Shown here: positions 47,700 through 61,330 of the stretch, one piece after another
Layout: each line of letters begins with the position of its first letter
How positions within the stretch are numbered: position 1 is the stretch's first letter
Source: Parus major
Taxonomy: Eukaryota > Chordata > Aves > Passeriformes > Paridae
Reading direction: 5' to 3'
DNA: 64,000 bases
NCBI RefSeq assembly: GCF_001522545.3
Contig: NC_031799.1
Coordinates: 29,755,565-29,819,564, forward strand
Notes under the pieces: model-generated
The model's database searches: none
Seen by the model: only the letters and a program-made list of their open reading frames with translations
What the model was told of the DNA's origin: nothing
Position numbers and translations under genes: made by a program

Positions 47700-48065
47700 T
47701 CGGCCATTCTATCTTCAGGATATCCTAGCCTAATATTTCTCAGCATGCAATTAGGATTCCTCACTTTCCGTAAGGGACTTTCTTTATTGATCCAATAATT
47801 TGAGGTTACAGTAGCTGCACAGTGGAAGTGCTATGAGCCTCATTATTTCTTTGGCAAGCCTCATTGATTTTGATGTTACATGACCATTAATTGCTAGTAA
47901 TATCTCCTAATCCAGGTGTAATTGATTAACAGTTAGAGCTATTTTTCTATTTGGTTTAAGAAACTACCCATCCTCATCAGAGAGCTGTGATATCATTAAT
48001 TCTGCTCTTCTGCTTTAAGTGAAATTAATAATCAATTTTCCTTCTGCTGTTCTTAATTTATACTA
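47700..48065. promoter_or_regulatory. Possible conserved noncoding element
   Basis: The segment is dense in homeodomain-type cores (ATTAAT, TAATTG, TAATTA-like) and short palindromic AT motifs, with few homopolymers and no repeat homology, a texture often seen in vertebrate conserved noncoding enhancers. This is a texture judgement only; no alignment was possible. Confidence 0.2.
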
Positions 48066-48893
48066 TAATAGGGACAAAACAGTCTATTTAGAATGGCAGG
48101 GAAATTACATGGTAAAACAGATTCTTAAGCACTAACTGGAATCAGCTCATTCATGGTACTGAGTTAAAAAAAACCCAAACAACAACAACAACAAATCAGT
48201 AGGATCAGAACACTTTAAATCAATTGTATAATCAATTATGCAGGATACTGCAAGTGCCCAGCACACCTTCATAACAAATGTATTGATTCTACCAGCACAT
48301 CTATGAAAAAAATACTTTTGGGTTAATTATGTTCATTTTTGACCTTCAGAGGATCAATTCTAAATATAAATCTTTCCAATTGTACCAATGTATAGCACAA
48401 AATCATGTATTCAGACTCAATGCTTAATGATGCATCATTCTTTTGCAAAACTGATTTCAGTGAGAGTGTTTGGTCTGGAAACTGTGGAATATAAAGACCC
48501 TGGAACAGCTTTGCAAGCAGAGAATGGTGTCATTTTATCACCGTGTCAGCCTCATGTCTGCAGCACATCACGGAGACTAGTAGTAATCTGATGTTTATTA
48601 TCTGAAGCACTTATGTACTAATGACTGAGGACTGATTAAAAAATGAGGTCCTAACCTACACTACATCCCACAATCTTTTTGAATAATGATTAATTTTTTC
48701 CTCTTTGATACTTTACTGATGTCTTGTATCTATGCCAAGTCCTGCAGATTGTTCACGGAACTAGCACTTCTGTGCCTGTTTTGATAGGAATAGAGTTTAC
48801 ACAACAGTCTGTAACCAGCAAAGCTCCATACTAATTAGTAAATCACGTTGTTAATACCTCAAGCCTTGCCATCGAGTGACAAAATGCATACCA

Positions 48894-48909
48894 TGCTGCC
48901 CCCTGCTGA
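48894..48909 (-). promoter_or_regulatory. Weak CTCF-like site
   Basis: TGCTGCCCCCTGCTG on plus resembles the inverted CTCF core (GCCCCCTGCTGG). The downstream GG of the motif is not present. Confidence 0.25.
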
Positions 48910-51900
48910 AGCATAACGAGCTCATTGTTTTTCATGTCTAATACTATGTGAAACAAGATAGTGCTGATATGTGAAAAAAAAACTCAAAAAGCAAACCAGA
49001 TCACTCAGTAGTGGTACATATGTATTTAAAACTGTATTTTTTTCTTTGGCTTGTGCATTCTTACATGTCTTATTAATAGCTAACTACTTAATTTCAAGGT
49101 CAGTTCATGGTGAAGTATAGCCTGGTTTCTGTAGCTGTATGATGCAGGGTATTATGGAATTTCCGATTTTAGCATGGAAATCATGTTCTTGTAGTATTTT
49201 GTATTTTCTTCAGTGACACTAGTAAAATATTGCTTTTGTTTTCACCACAGAAAATAGTTAGCTCTTACTACAGAAAAAATCCCCAGCATACTGTTTCCAT
49301 TGTTAATCACAATAATGAAAACTTAGTATAAGGTTCAATACATAGTGTATATGATAGTGAGTAATATGCTGGAGATCGTTATTGTGCTATTGATTTTTCT
49401 GAAGGCACAGATAAGTAATACTGGATAGAGATAATGATTGAAAATCAATTGCTGACTAAAATCTGTCTTACTGTTCATATATTGAGTACTCCCAAACAAA
49501 GACTTGGAATCTTGGAGGAAAGAGGTTATTGGGTAAGAAAACAGAAGAAGATTGCATTTTTATTTTTCTTTCTTTAAATTCTGTTTTAATAACACTTTGA
49601 AATAAAAACATAAATAATTACGAATTAACTTTCCATATCTCTCACCCATGTGTTTAATCAAAAGTTTAATGTAAGTTTGGTGCAGGGTTTTGCCATTCTG
49701 ACTTGAAAGGAGGCTTTATATCCATTTTTGAAACAAGTGAAGAAGTAAGATAATCATTAAGTGGAGCAGGCACTCCACTTTATCTCCATTTTCAAACTGG
49801 GAAACTGCTGCCGAAACTATCCTGAGAATGGTGGGATTTAAACAATGATGTAATATCTTCTGAGACCAAGAGGAATTAAGACAAGTAAACAAACAGAAAC
49901 AGAATTGATAACAATTGAACAATTAGTTGAAAATACATTTCATGGCAATCTGATGTGAGGGTAGGGAGAGAGGGACTCGTGGCCTAAAGCCGTTATACAG
50001 TTTTCCTGACCACTTGTCAACATTTTCCCTGGCTTATCTACCCATTGCTGGTGTATGAGAATAGTCTGTAGAAATACACTGTGGTGTAGCAGCTACCCAT
50101 TTTTACTCAGCTAGCTTTCTTCTGTTCAGATTGATTCCAGCTCATTCCTAAAGGCTCACCACTTTGACTTACACCAAAGTGTGACTTAGCTGCCTTTGCC
50201 TTCTGGGTGGACTATGCCAGCCCTTTGTGCCTCACTTTAACTTGTGCCCATCTGCTTCCCTCCACTCTGCTTAGTGGAGGGGAACATATGGCCTAAGTGC
50301 CTAACTCTGATTTCTTGCCACACCTTCAATTACACTGCCATATGTTCTGGTATCATACTGTAATTGCTGATAGTTAGTGCTAGAAATACAAAAGGGGCAT
50401 TTCACAAGCCAACAGGTTTACTTCTGCTATATAATAAAGCTGAAACAGCTGTCACTGTACCATTCTCCAATAATCTCCTGACTTGCTCTGCACGCAAGGC
50501 TTTCATAATTTTGTGTATTTAAAATCATGCGATCAATCCTTGCTTATTATTTTTTCTCTTTTCATCACTTTAAGATCAGCAAAGAGAAAGCTTGTTTTCA
50601 CATTTTTCTGTTGCTTCATATTTACTCTGTAACCCCTTATTCTCCACAGGGACCTCTTTGGGTCCCTGTTACTAGGGAGAATATACATCAGAGGTGTCAG
50701 AGAACAATGCAACTATTTAATTTTACAAGGATGTTATATTCTAGGGAATGCTTTGCTTTTTTAACTACATTACATTGCTGCCTAACTAAGAAGATCTAAA
50801 CCCCACTGTTTTTGCTGTAATAAGTAGGACAGTACTCCCTGTGATATTTTTGCATGGCAAGCATATGGTTGCAGTTTAGAAAATCTACTGGAAGAACATT
50901 TGTGCAGTGTGCAAGCACTCTGGATTTCTATTATTCATAGTGACAGTATAAAAGCTTCCACCTCCTTTAAATCATGTTTAATGCTGTCTAGCATTTTTTT
51001 GCATTTTTTGTCTTTCTGTTTTTTCTTGTTTCTTTTTTTTTTTTCCTAAATAAATTTTATTGATTGCAAAACAACTTACTTAACATGGAAAATGCAGATG
51101 CCTTAAAAATTAAACTATAACATTAGGGAAAACCATCTGTATGGATACCAGAGCAAGGGTTTAGTAGCTGGAGTGCAATGAGTACATAAGACAGGTGACT
51201 GTCCAATAAAGGTTTATTTGTAGCACAAGCTAAGCAAAATGCAACCAGCAAAACATTTGTTTATTTTAAGATGGTGGTTCACAGAAAATGAGGTTTTTCA
51301 CAGGAATATAAATACCAGTTTCAGCAATAATATGCTTAACATCCAACACAGAATCTAGTACAAAAGGAAAGGGTAACCTTCTTATATTGCTTTCCAGAGT
51401 CCTATTTTTGTATACTTATCTGTCCTATTTATCTACCTATACTATACTTACATACCCATACTTAGACACTCATGAAAGATTCTATGAGTCTGACATTGTC
51501 ATATTAGGTAGCAGCTAATGAGTTTTCATATTTCTATTCTTACAATATAAGTCCTATTGTCAAGATGCCATTATTCTAAAGCCATCTCTTTCATTAACCT
51601 AATGTGTAATTCACAATTACTTGAACCCTAAATGTTTCTCTTGCTTTGTATTTTTGTTTTGTTTGTTTTGTTTTATTTTGTATTTTGGTTTTGTTTTGCA
51701 GCTGCTTTACAAAGCTATTTATTGGTTCTGTACAGAACTCTTCATTTGATATAGCATGCTGTCACCTAAATCAGAAAATCGACTGCTTACTCATTTGACT
51801 CTACCAGTTGCTGACCTCTGCTAGTCTTTCTTCATCAGTCTAAGTAAATTTCACTTTCTGTAGGAAACATGAAGGCTACTTATTCTTCAGCCCCTTATCT

Positions 51901-53854
51901 CTGGCATGGGCCACAAGCATTATGTCAGATCTGGGACACTCTATTATAATGAGCTGACGTGGCAGCTAAGAACGTCTTCTGGACTGTCTTGCCTACATAT
52001 TGACTCGTTTACTGTTTCTTTCAATGGTTCTGCATTGCTTTGTTCATACTTAACAATACGGAATATCACCTCAAGATTATTTTTTAAGATGAAATATGCT
52101 TTCTTCAATTCAGAACAACATTCTTTGTCTCCTTTTTCATTTTCAGAGAACAGCCTTTTTATGGGACTATGTTTGCTTCTTTTTTTTTTTCAGACAGTCA
52201 CTGCAAAAGGATGCTGATCTTTGTGGTATTTTCTACACTGTAAAGACGTATAATGGAAACAAGACTCCCAGCTTTCTGCTCAACCAAAGAATTTTGTGCT
52301 CCAAAGAATTTCAGTAGTATGATACAGCATCTAAATATATTCAGTATTAATAATATACCTAGAGTAATGCTGACATAATTATGATTATTTGGAGTTGTGT
52401 CATTTTGTTCTAGATTCCCATTCCGGTGAGGTGCTGTATAAAAGGCTAAGAGAAAATTATACTAAGGTAAATATGTTCAATAGAAACACACATTAATAAT
52501 ACTTGTGACCTCCAGGTAAGATGATACATTTATTTACCATAACTTTCAGTAATTATAAAAATCACCTTCAGCTTTTACAAAATCAGTAGTTGAATGTGTT
52601 GTTTAGACTCAGTGTGTCTCATTATGCCATTTTTAATGAATTGGTTGGATAACATTTTGCTTCATAAAATTATCTTACTGTAACCATTTCCCCTAATTTG
52701 CAGTGGCTTCTGGATAACTTGTAAATTGAGCTTCCATAAGGAGAAGTATGGGTGGTGTCTGGAAATCATGGTTCTTGCTTTAGTTCATAAATTTCAGCAC
52801 GAGACTTATAGGAGTAAAAGATCTAGGCCTTTTAACCTGACATTCTAAAGTCAGTGCTTCTTAGCTGCAGAATTACTTCTCTTCAGGCTTTTAAAATACA
52901 GTCTCTTACAGTGCTGAAAATTAAACTAAATTTCTTTTAAAAACCCGCACTTTTAATTAACTTCTCTTTGTTCCTACGCTGTTAGACTTGGTTGTGGAAT
53001 GTGGAGAGAGCACTGCCTATGCTCTGCAGAGTCTGTGCCCCATTATTTAAAACAATGCAATGTAGTGTTACCCTTTATCTACTCAATGCCACAATACAGC
53101 AAGAAAATGCTAGAAGAGGAAGAGGATACACATTAAAGAAAACCCTGACAATAGTGTTGGAAAAAAATACTAGAGACAGTCATATCCTCTGCTATATAGA
53201 ATTCTGCTTCATACAGCAGTTTTGCCTTCTTTTTCCAAGAATTTGCAAGAGTGACAGCAAATCTGTGACCACATTAGTCATTCTGTCAAGGATGGAAAAA
53301 CCTAGAAAGAAAAAGATAATAATTGCCAAAGAAAACAGACACAGGCCTCAGCAGATATAAATTGGCAATGCTGTTTACTCCACACGCTCTACTCAACATG
53401 TTCCAGCTGTGCACGTGTCATTCAAGTGTCCAACTCTGTCTATGCAGACTATTCCTGAGGCTCCTGCCTAATCACCTTGTGGAAGCACAGTACTCCATTT
53501 GTTCAATTTGCCTGCATAGAGGAAGACATGACAGATGTATCTGAAGCAGTGCTAAAAACTGCTGTAATTGGGCAGATACCAATCTCAGCTAACAAGTGAG
53601 TATTCTAATGCGACAGCAGCACATAATCACTCACGTTCATATTCTGCTGTTTAATGGTGACGTATATGAAGGCTCATCTACAAGAAGCTTGTAGAGTCAT
53701 CAGATGGTGGAGGAGAATGCCAGATAAGGAGCACAGCTCCAAACAATTTTTGTAGTTTCTACATTGTTTTTAAATTATCCTGATTGTTTTCTGTGGCCTT
53801 CCTACTATGTTTTGATTGTGAGTCACACAGGAATTGGAGCATTTTGTTTTATCT

Positions 53855-53890
53855 ATTCATCCTTTTTATTCATCCTGTTTATTCATCCTT
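53855..53890. repeat. Three tandem ATTCATCC units
   Basis: ATTCATCCTTTTT, ATTCATCCTGTTT and ATTCATCCTTT follow each other with a 12-13-bp period. Confidence 0.85.
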
Positions 53891-56800
53891 TACTGATAAT
53901 GATGTAATACGATAAAGGCCTAACATAAAACAGTTCCTGAAAAAAACATTGTATTTCAATTTAGTGTAATCTATCAATCATCACCAAAGCAGCTTTACAA
54001 TTCGACAACATTAATATTTCCATATATGCAAGTAGTACAAACAAAGTTTGCCTGAAAATGTCTTCATGCCCTTCATTTCTTTTATTTCTTATTCCTCATG
54101 GTAGACTGCAAATCTGTGTGAGTTATCTGTGGACTTCTTTTCAGAAAAATACAATGTTCTACTTGATATGATTCTGTCTAGAGAAAACAAAAGCTTCACC
54201 AGCAGTTCAGTATTTCCTGAATACTTAATTTATTATGAATATATACATATTCACGTTTCAAGGGGAAATTTGCTACTGAGAGTAAAATAATCATATATTT
54301 TGGACCAGCATTAAATATTTAATAGACATTTACCTTTATAAAAACAACATGTTCCATAATCACATACACTTGTTATCAGAACTTGGTATTTAAAGTACAT
54401 AGATTTTTAGTTGTAATGGAAAATGTGTGTACTTCAACAGTGTAAGGCCTTTGACAAACTTAGATTTGTAACAGTAAAGAACTGGAAATTACTATTTATC
54501 ATCACTCAAAATCTTATATGAGTATCTGAAACTGATTCATTGAAGCTGAAAAAATAAGACATGAGAGGAAAGCAAAGGACCTGAAATACCTTGATTTACA
54601 CTGAGCTCTTGCTAAGCTTGGAACTTGATGTGACCTGGAGGGGCCACTTGCTCACACAGATAACCCAATCATTCAATCAATCCATTTTGACAGGCTTTTG
54701 CCAAGTTGCAGTGGGATTCTGCATCTGATTAGTCCCTCCAAAACACATCAGGATGTTGACATTCAGTAGTAAGAAACAGAGAGAGGAAAAAACCAACTCC
54801 CCTAGGTTACGGCAAACTTTGCTTTATTCCTCTTGTCACACCACCACATGGGGACAATTGACAAAACTTACAAGGTGCCCTTTTATTTATGGCTTTTGAG
54901 TACTCATCCTGCCAGGTTTTGGCACAAGCCTTTCACTTAGACTCTGCACAAGTTCAAAACAGACTAATTGTCAGACAACTTCATCAGGCCAGCAGAGGAG
55001 AATATTTTATCACCCTTATGCTCCAAGAAGATAGTGTTGGCTTTCCCAGCAATAACACCCTCTGTGCATCAGTGTGAGCATAGCACTGCCTCACCCCAAG
55101 GAAAGATTTAGGAACCACTCTGCCATGAAGGGTCACCTGCTGAGCTCTTGGGCTTCTTTGAGGAAAGAAACTACAAGTTTGTATCTGCACATTTCACTTT
55201 CATTTGAGCATAAAACTAATTTTCATGTGAGCTTTTACGTCTGTAAACACCCTGTGACAGAGAAGCATATACTCTGCTGGCTCAGTGTGATGTTCTCTTG
55301 AAGTGATTCACCTGACTGCAAAGGGTCTACTTAGGCCTCAGTTCAGGTTCTTAACTAACCTTTATGGTTTTTTCCTTTTCTAAATGAAGTTTTTAACATG
55401 TTTGTATGTTGGTTGTCTTCTGTTTTCTTTACAGAGTATTGCATAAATTGTATATAATATATAAATATATATATTGCATAGAGTATAGTAAGATTGCTTA
55501 ACAAATTGGTCCACTTTCTTTTGAATCTTTTTCAGGGAAGTAACTGAAAAGAACTGAGATGAAGCTAAATAAAAATAATATGTTAAAAAAATTTTAAAAA
55601 ATAATAAAAAACCTAAAAACAGTATGAAATACAAGTTTCTGTGTTAGTGAATCATTTATGTGTATAGTCATAAGTACAGTGAGTTTGTTACACAATAATA
55701 CACAAATTATCTGAGAGGAAAAAAAAACACTGCAAAATGCAAGAGCTTCCAAAAAAGTTTAAAACAAATTTTTGTAACAGCAAGTGAAAAAATAAATTAT
55801 TTTGCCTAAATTGACTAGAGATTTATGGCAAAAGCAATGATTTCCTGCTCCCCTTCCACTTCCATGAGTGGAAATATTTATTTGGATGATCAGTATAATA
55901 GGTACTGACAGAAAATTCATGCTTTAGTAGTACTATGAACTGTCAGAAATGTCCTGAAGTCCAGAATTTTTTTCCCCTTCTATTTTATGTATCATTTTAC
56001 AAAAATCATTGAAGAAACATGCTGACAGCCAATGAGAAAACTTTAAAATATGGAAGAGAAAATACAAAAGAGATAAAGAGGTCACTGAAATTTAGGTAGT
56101 TATATTACCCTGAATATTATTTCTCAACTGCACTGGTGCCTTGCAAAGAAGATGGAACAGAGGACAAAGATGTATACCCTCTAGTGATCTGACTAAAGAC
56201 TTAAAAAGACATGAAAAAAATTTTATTAGCAATAATAAAATATTCTTAGATGGATTTATAGCAAAATGGAAATCTCTCTTCAAAATAATACATTTATATA
56301 CAACTATAAATACCAGGTCAGCAGTGAATAACCCAATGGCTCTTTGCTGATCAGAGCAGAGTGAGTGCATGTCAGGTTCTTTGGCAGCATCTAATAGGCA
56401 CATTTATTCTCAGAGAAATGTTCAGAGCCATTGCCCATAGTGCAGTGGGACATAGGTAGGAATTGACCACTTTGGAACAAGGTAATGAGTCTTCAACTGG
56501 CAAATCTGATGCAGTGTCTATTTTTCCCATGCCAGAGCATGGATTAGAACTAACACATCATTCATCATAAGAATTTTTGGTTCTTCCATACGGCTTTCTC
56601 AGTCAGATGCACATGCAGCCTTATTCCAATTTTTGTTTTGGTTTTTTTATGAAACACAATAAAATTTGAATTTTTCAATGTGGGATTATTCAATATTTTT
56701 GTAAGTTAAGAAAATTGTTAGCCTTTGCATAATTTGTTGTTTACCTCATAATAATTTAATTATGGGAATAATGGAAATAAGTCACTTAAATATATTAAAT

Positions 56801-57387
56801 ATATTAAAAACATATTTAAATCACCAAAACATATTATAAATGTATTTTTTACTGTTATTTATTATAGGAAACTAACAGCACAAATAATAATACCTTTGAT
56901 TCTCTTGTTAGTAGACAGAAATTAGGATATTACTATAAAAAAGTATGTTCCACTGAAACTCTGACTTCACAGTAAAAGTGCCAGTAAGTAGCAGTAACCA
57001 TCAATAAAAGAAGTGTGGTTAAATTTAAAATAAAACCAAAATTTGAAGAAGTATACAGTGAGGAAATTAGCACAATGAGAAGGAGTCAGTTTTGCAGAGA
57101 ATTAGAGCCATGTTAATCACAGATAGGCAAAATATTTTGTCAGTGTAAACTTACAGAGTTTCTGCAAAAGGCATGAGACCCCAAAAACACAGCATAAGGC
57201 CAGAATGAGCACTAGAAAAAGGAATTGACATAGATATTAATGGATATTCCTGTGAAAACTGAAAATAAAATAAATAATATTTTTTTGTCTGGTATAAACC
57301 ACAGTTTCAAAAACTGGTGTCCTGTGTTATCACAACACAGATAATAATACAACCATGCACCAACAAGTTTTCTCCACTTTCTCAAAC

Positions 57388-58036
57388 CCTGTATTGGGCA
57401 CCAAAATGTTTGGGACAAAAGCTTTGTCCTAGTTTGGGACAGATTTGAGAGGAAGCTTCTTTTAGGAAACTAGGTATCCTCTAGAAAGAAGATTCAAGCT
57501 GCTGCTGTCCCAACCAGTTCAAGAGATAAATCTCCTTTGAGAAAAATGGAAAAAAAACTGTTTCTTTAACAAGCAAAGTACTCACAAACATGAAAAAAAA
57601 TGAATACTATTAAACATTGGAACCTCTCATTGTTCTGAAGAGATGGCAAATTCAGAAAGTCATTCTGTGGATCAGAGATTTTTTTGTGGACTTTATCTCA
57701 ATCTCTCTGGGGCTCAGGTCCAGTGTGCCTGCCACAGTGCACCTTGCGGGAGCCCCTGGTGTTTTGGTGTTCTCGGACTGAAGAATAACTGAAGAAAAAC
57801 TTCTGGCCTCAGCCAAATTAAAAAAAACCTAACTAAATGCAAAGGAGAGTTCTCTCCCGTTCTCCAGCACAGTCCAGAGAAGGATGTGGGGCAGTGAGTG
57901 CCATTTCTGAACACCAACTGCGGCCTCTGCTCCCCCTCTTCGCTCTCAGAACCAGCCTTAAAGTGCAGAACTTAACATCCAGCGTAAACAGAACAGACAA
58001 CAGGGGATACATGCATCATAAAATCACTCTAGGACA
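57388..58036 (-). mobile_element. ERV LTR with adjoining primer-binding site
   Basis: On the minus strand a probable LTR (from about 58,036, TGTCCTAGAG, to 57,407, ending GTCCCAAACA) is followed after 3 nt by TGGTGCCCAATACAGGG (57,404-57,388), a primer-binding-site-like sequence. This marks it as a 5' LTR with the beginning of the leader. Plus-strand landmarks 'gcaaattcagaaagtc', 'gtgcaccttgcgggagccc' and 'gaaccagccttaaagtgc' occur in a passerine ERV LTR I recall. The right end is tentative. No second LTR or viral gene was recognised to the left, so it is a truncated provirus. Confidence 0.6.
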
Positions 58037-60480
58037 ATTGGGAAAGCAAATAGCATGTGAACATGATTATAGATTTTTGAGGAGTGGATTTCAATGAAAA
58101 GAAACAGTGTATGCTGAGAACTAGCTTAACATCAAATTCATTTTGCATCCTTACGCTGGTCATTTGCATACAACCAATGTAGTGCCAGGGCAACTGCTCC
58201 TTTCATCTATGCATATGTTGGTTTCTCATCCATGAAATGGCACAAAATCAATAGAACATATCAATGAGCCTAATGAGACGGATGATTGATGAGATTATGA
58301 GATGATCTTTTGAGGAAGATCTTTCTGAAACTAAAAGGAAAATGAACCCAACAACATTCTACACCATGACCACAAAAAATGGAAAGAGTGATGTGGGTAG
58401 CAGAATATTTAACACTGAGATGAAAATGTGTCAACCCAATTGGCTGCAGAAAAAACTGAAATCCTGCCAAAATTAAATGTTCTGAAGATCTTAAAAGTTC
58501 ACCAGAGGAAAACAAGAGGACAAACCTGTTCAGCTGGGGCAAATCAGGACAACAATTTGGCCTCTGTGGCAGCTCTGCCTACTCGCCCTTTCTGCACATT
58601 AATTTTGCATTTACAGACCTAAGCCATAGAAAACAAGAACCATGATATATCACTTCACACAAGACAATGTGACAAAATGGGGTTTGTTTATTTATTGTGG
58701 CCAAAATAGAGAGGACTGTATGTTGTCATAAGAAAAGAACTTTTTAAACTCTTTATAACATCATAAGTGTAATTTATTTCCTTAATCTCATTAGGCTGTG
58801 TTTGTCTTGTCCCAACTACAATCATGACTTTTTATCTCTCTTCATTGATCACAGTACTCAAGTTGGTAGATTGTTAGATTTGTTTTATGCACCTATTTCA
58901 TAGTGGAAGCCAGTAAAATGAAACTTCTATCCATCTTTACCTCTTCTGTTTCAAAGAATTATTGTCAATTATTGAGATTCCTCCTCAGCCTTTATGTGCC
59001 TTGCTGCAAAAACTGGAAAGATCACTTGGTCTCATAAGCAGAGGCTTCCTCCCCTTGTGTCTGTCATGCAGTGGGCTGATATCCTTTTTGGGAAAGGTGT
59101 ATTTTTCCCAACAGGTTATACCTGGATACTTGAGTATGTACTGTGGAAAGATTTCTTTATGTTTCCTTGAATGGCTTGAATCAGGCTTCCCAAACCCCCT
59201 CCTGACTGCAAGGCGGAAGGAATTGCATCACTGCAAGCAGTACAGCTAGCAGCTCTTTTTCAGGGTGAGAATATCCCTCTCTATGTGCTGCCTTGATTCA
59301 TAATATAAATATGGGTTGCTGTCTTTCACCTGTACTGGCCATTCTCCTGAGGCGCTGTTGCAGCTTGAGCTGCTCCGGAGGTTGAAAGACTTTAGATATA
59401 GTGCTGTACTTGCGATTCCTCTCACTCTTTCAAATGCTTGATCTTAGATCTCTGACTGTTACAATGCCACTATAGCTCAAAAAGACTGTTAGCTAGCTTA
59501 TAAATCAGCTGGCTTCCTTCTTGTTCTTTGATTTGGCATTTCTCGTGGGGAGCTGCAATACCTGAAAAGTCAAAACCTGCACTGGAAAATGTTTTTTTTT
59601 TTCCCCAAAATCTATTTCAGATGACTTTTCCCCCCCTCCCATTATGTGTTAATTTCTGAGCTTTATTGAGGTTTTTCTGTGGTTTTTTGTGGGGTTTTTT
59701 TCTGGTGTTTTTTGTTGTTGTTTTGGTTTTTATTCAGAGCTTTAATATTTATAGTCTTCTCATAATGCTCATGTAAATCAGTCATGAAAAAGTGTCTCAC
59801 ATGCGCTTTTAATTTTTAAACCAAATTTCCTAAAAAAATAAGGCTTATTTAGTCATTTTACCAGACTATTATTTCTTCACCATAATAATTTGGAATTGTG
59901 GCCAATTTCAAGTGTACAGAAATGCAGAGGCACAATCTAAAAAACAGCAATACTCTATACTGATGGAAAAGAGTAATGGTCGCTTAACAGTCAGGGCATA
60001 CATACTAAAATCCTCAAGAATGTGAAAGGCCACAATATGAATTCAAGAGACTGTTTGGCCTGCCAGCTGGCCATTCAGCTCACTTACTTATCAGCCAAAC
60101 AGCACATATGTAGCTCCAAATCAACTGCAATACACGCTGTCTCTTGCCCATCTAGTAACAAAATAAAAGTAAAATAAAAAATAGTGGAAGGAAAAGAAAG
60201 AAAATAAATAGAGAATGAAGAAAATTGAAAATGAAGTGATGGTGTGGACATAGTGGCATAAGATACTGATTTCCTAAGGTTGTAGAAGGTATATGACCTT
60301 GTTGGTGTAGAGCTTGAAGAATGTTTTCCAGTTTTCACATGTGGGTTGCTATGGGTTATTTCATGTGAAAATACAGCATGCCTTGCCTGAGATCCTTCCA
60401 AATTCCTGCAGCTTTTATTTCTAGGAGCTCTCTTGTTTCCACATGACCATAGCTGTTACCCTGCTTAATATGCTCTAAAC
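58037..60480. other. Unassigned AT-rich intergenic DNA
   Basis: No supported gene. T-rich low-complexity tracts lie at 59,591-59,604 and about 59,672-59,730. Confidence 0.5.
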
Positions 60481-61330
60481 CACTCAACATGAAGAGTTGG
60501 TTTTCCTGATTTAAGTGGCCACCTTAGCAAGGACACATCAGGAAGGATTTGGCAGAGCTGTTTCTCAGGGGTAGCAGACCTGAGCAGAACTCCAGTGGGG
60601 TGACAGGGTAGGGCAAGTATGGCTCCTGATGTGTCGAACTGTCAAGGTCCTTGACAGGCCAGGGCCAGCCTACTGCCCAATGAACCTGGGAAACTGAGAG
60701 GTCCAGCTACGTGTTCCATCCAGACAGGTGAGATTAGGCCTGGAAAGGCCAGCGATGTCAACAGCACAACCCAGGCCATGGATGTTCTCAAATACAGCTC
60801 CTGAGCTCAGGCATGGAGGACCTGGGCCAAGATCTCAGCACAGCTGGTGGTGCATTGCAGACTGCACCACCGGAGAGATGTCCCAGAAGAGAGAAAGCTC
60901 AGCACTTTGGTGGCGCCTATGGACTGAGACCTCAAAGCTGGAGATGATATTTAAACTAATGCAAAGTTGGGTTATTGATGTCTTTTTCCCATATTGTTTT
61001 TTTTGATTTGTTTTTGGTTTTTGGGGATTTTTTTGTGATACCTATTTAAGGTTAATTTGTAGCATGGAATATTGGGTAAGAACAGCAAAACTAGGGCAGT
61101 GCCTAGGCACTAGTAGTTAAGCTGGTCACTCATTCCCCTCTTCCAGTGGGAAAAAGAGGAGATCCAAAAAAGGAAAATCCCACGGATTATGATAAGAACA
61201 GACTAATAATTGGAAACCATGATGATGATGATGGTGATGTTGGTAATAAATGACAGTAGTAATATAGATCTATTATTATTAAAAATGGTTCATATAATAT
61301 CAATATTGTATTATTATGATAATAATTAAA
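60481..61330. mobile_element. Probable degraded ERV LTR-derived block
   Basis: A more GC-rich block (60,500-60,950) is followed by a T-rich stretch and then 'gtcactcattcccctcttcc', 'gggaaaaagaggagatcc', 'aggaaaatcccacgg' and 'gataagaacagactaataat', ending in a short ATG repeat (61,219-61,240). This order resembles an avian ERV LTR or LTR-adjacent sequence. I could not fix the ends or the strand. Confidence 0.35.

Larger units (their letters stand above)
41397..57387. other. Unassigned AT-rich intergenic DNA (16 kb)
   Basis: The longest repeat-free part. All open frames are 122 codons or fewer and have no recognisable domain. Low-complexity patches: TTTTG-type tract at 51,649-51,700, T-run near 51,028-51,045, TA-rich patch near 55,452-55,480. 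Candidate regulatory sub-segments are listed separately (47,700-48,065; 48,894-48,909). No LTR pair or CR1 end was recognised. Confidence 0.5.

Noticed and set aside
52992..53360. 122-codon plus-strand frame
   Set aside because: No domain, ends in a lysine-rich low-complexity part from A-rich DNA; consistent with chance.
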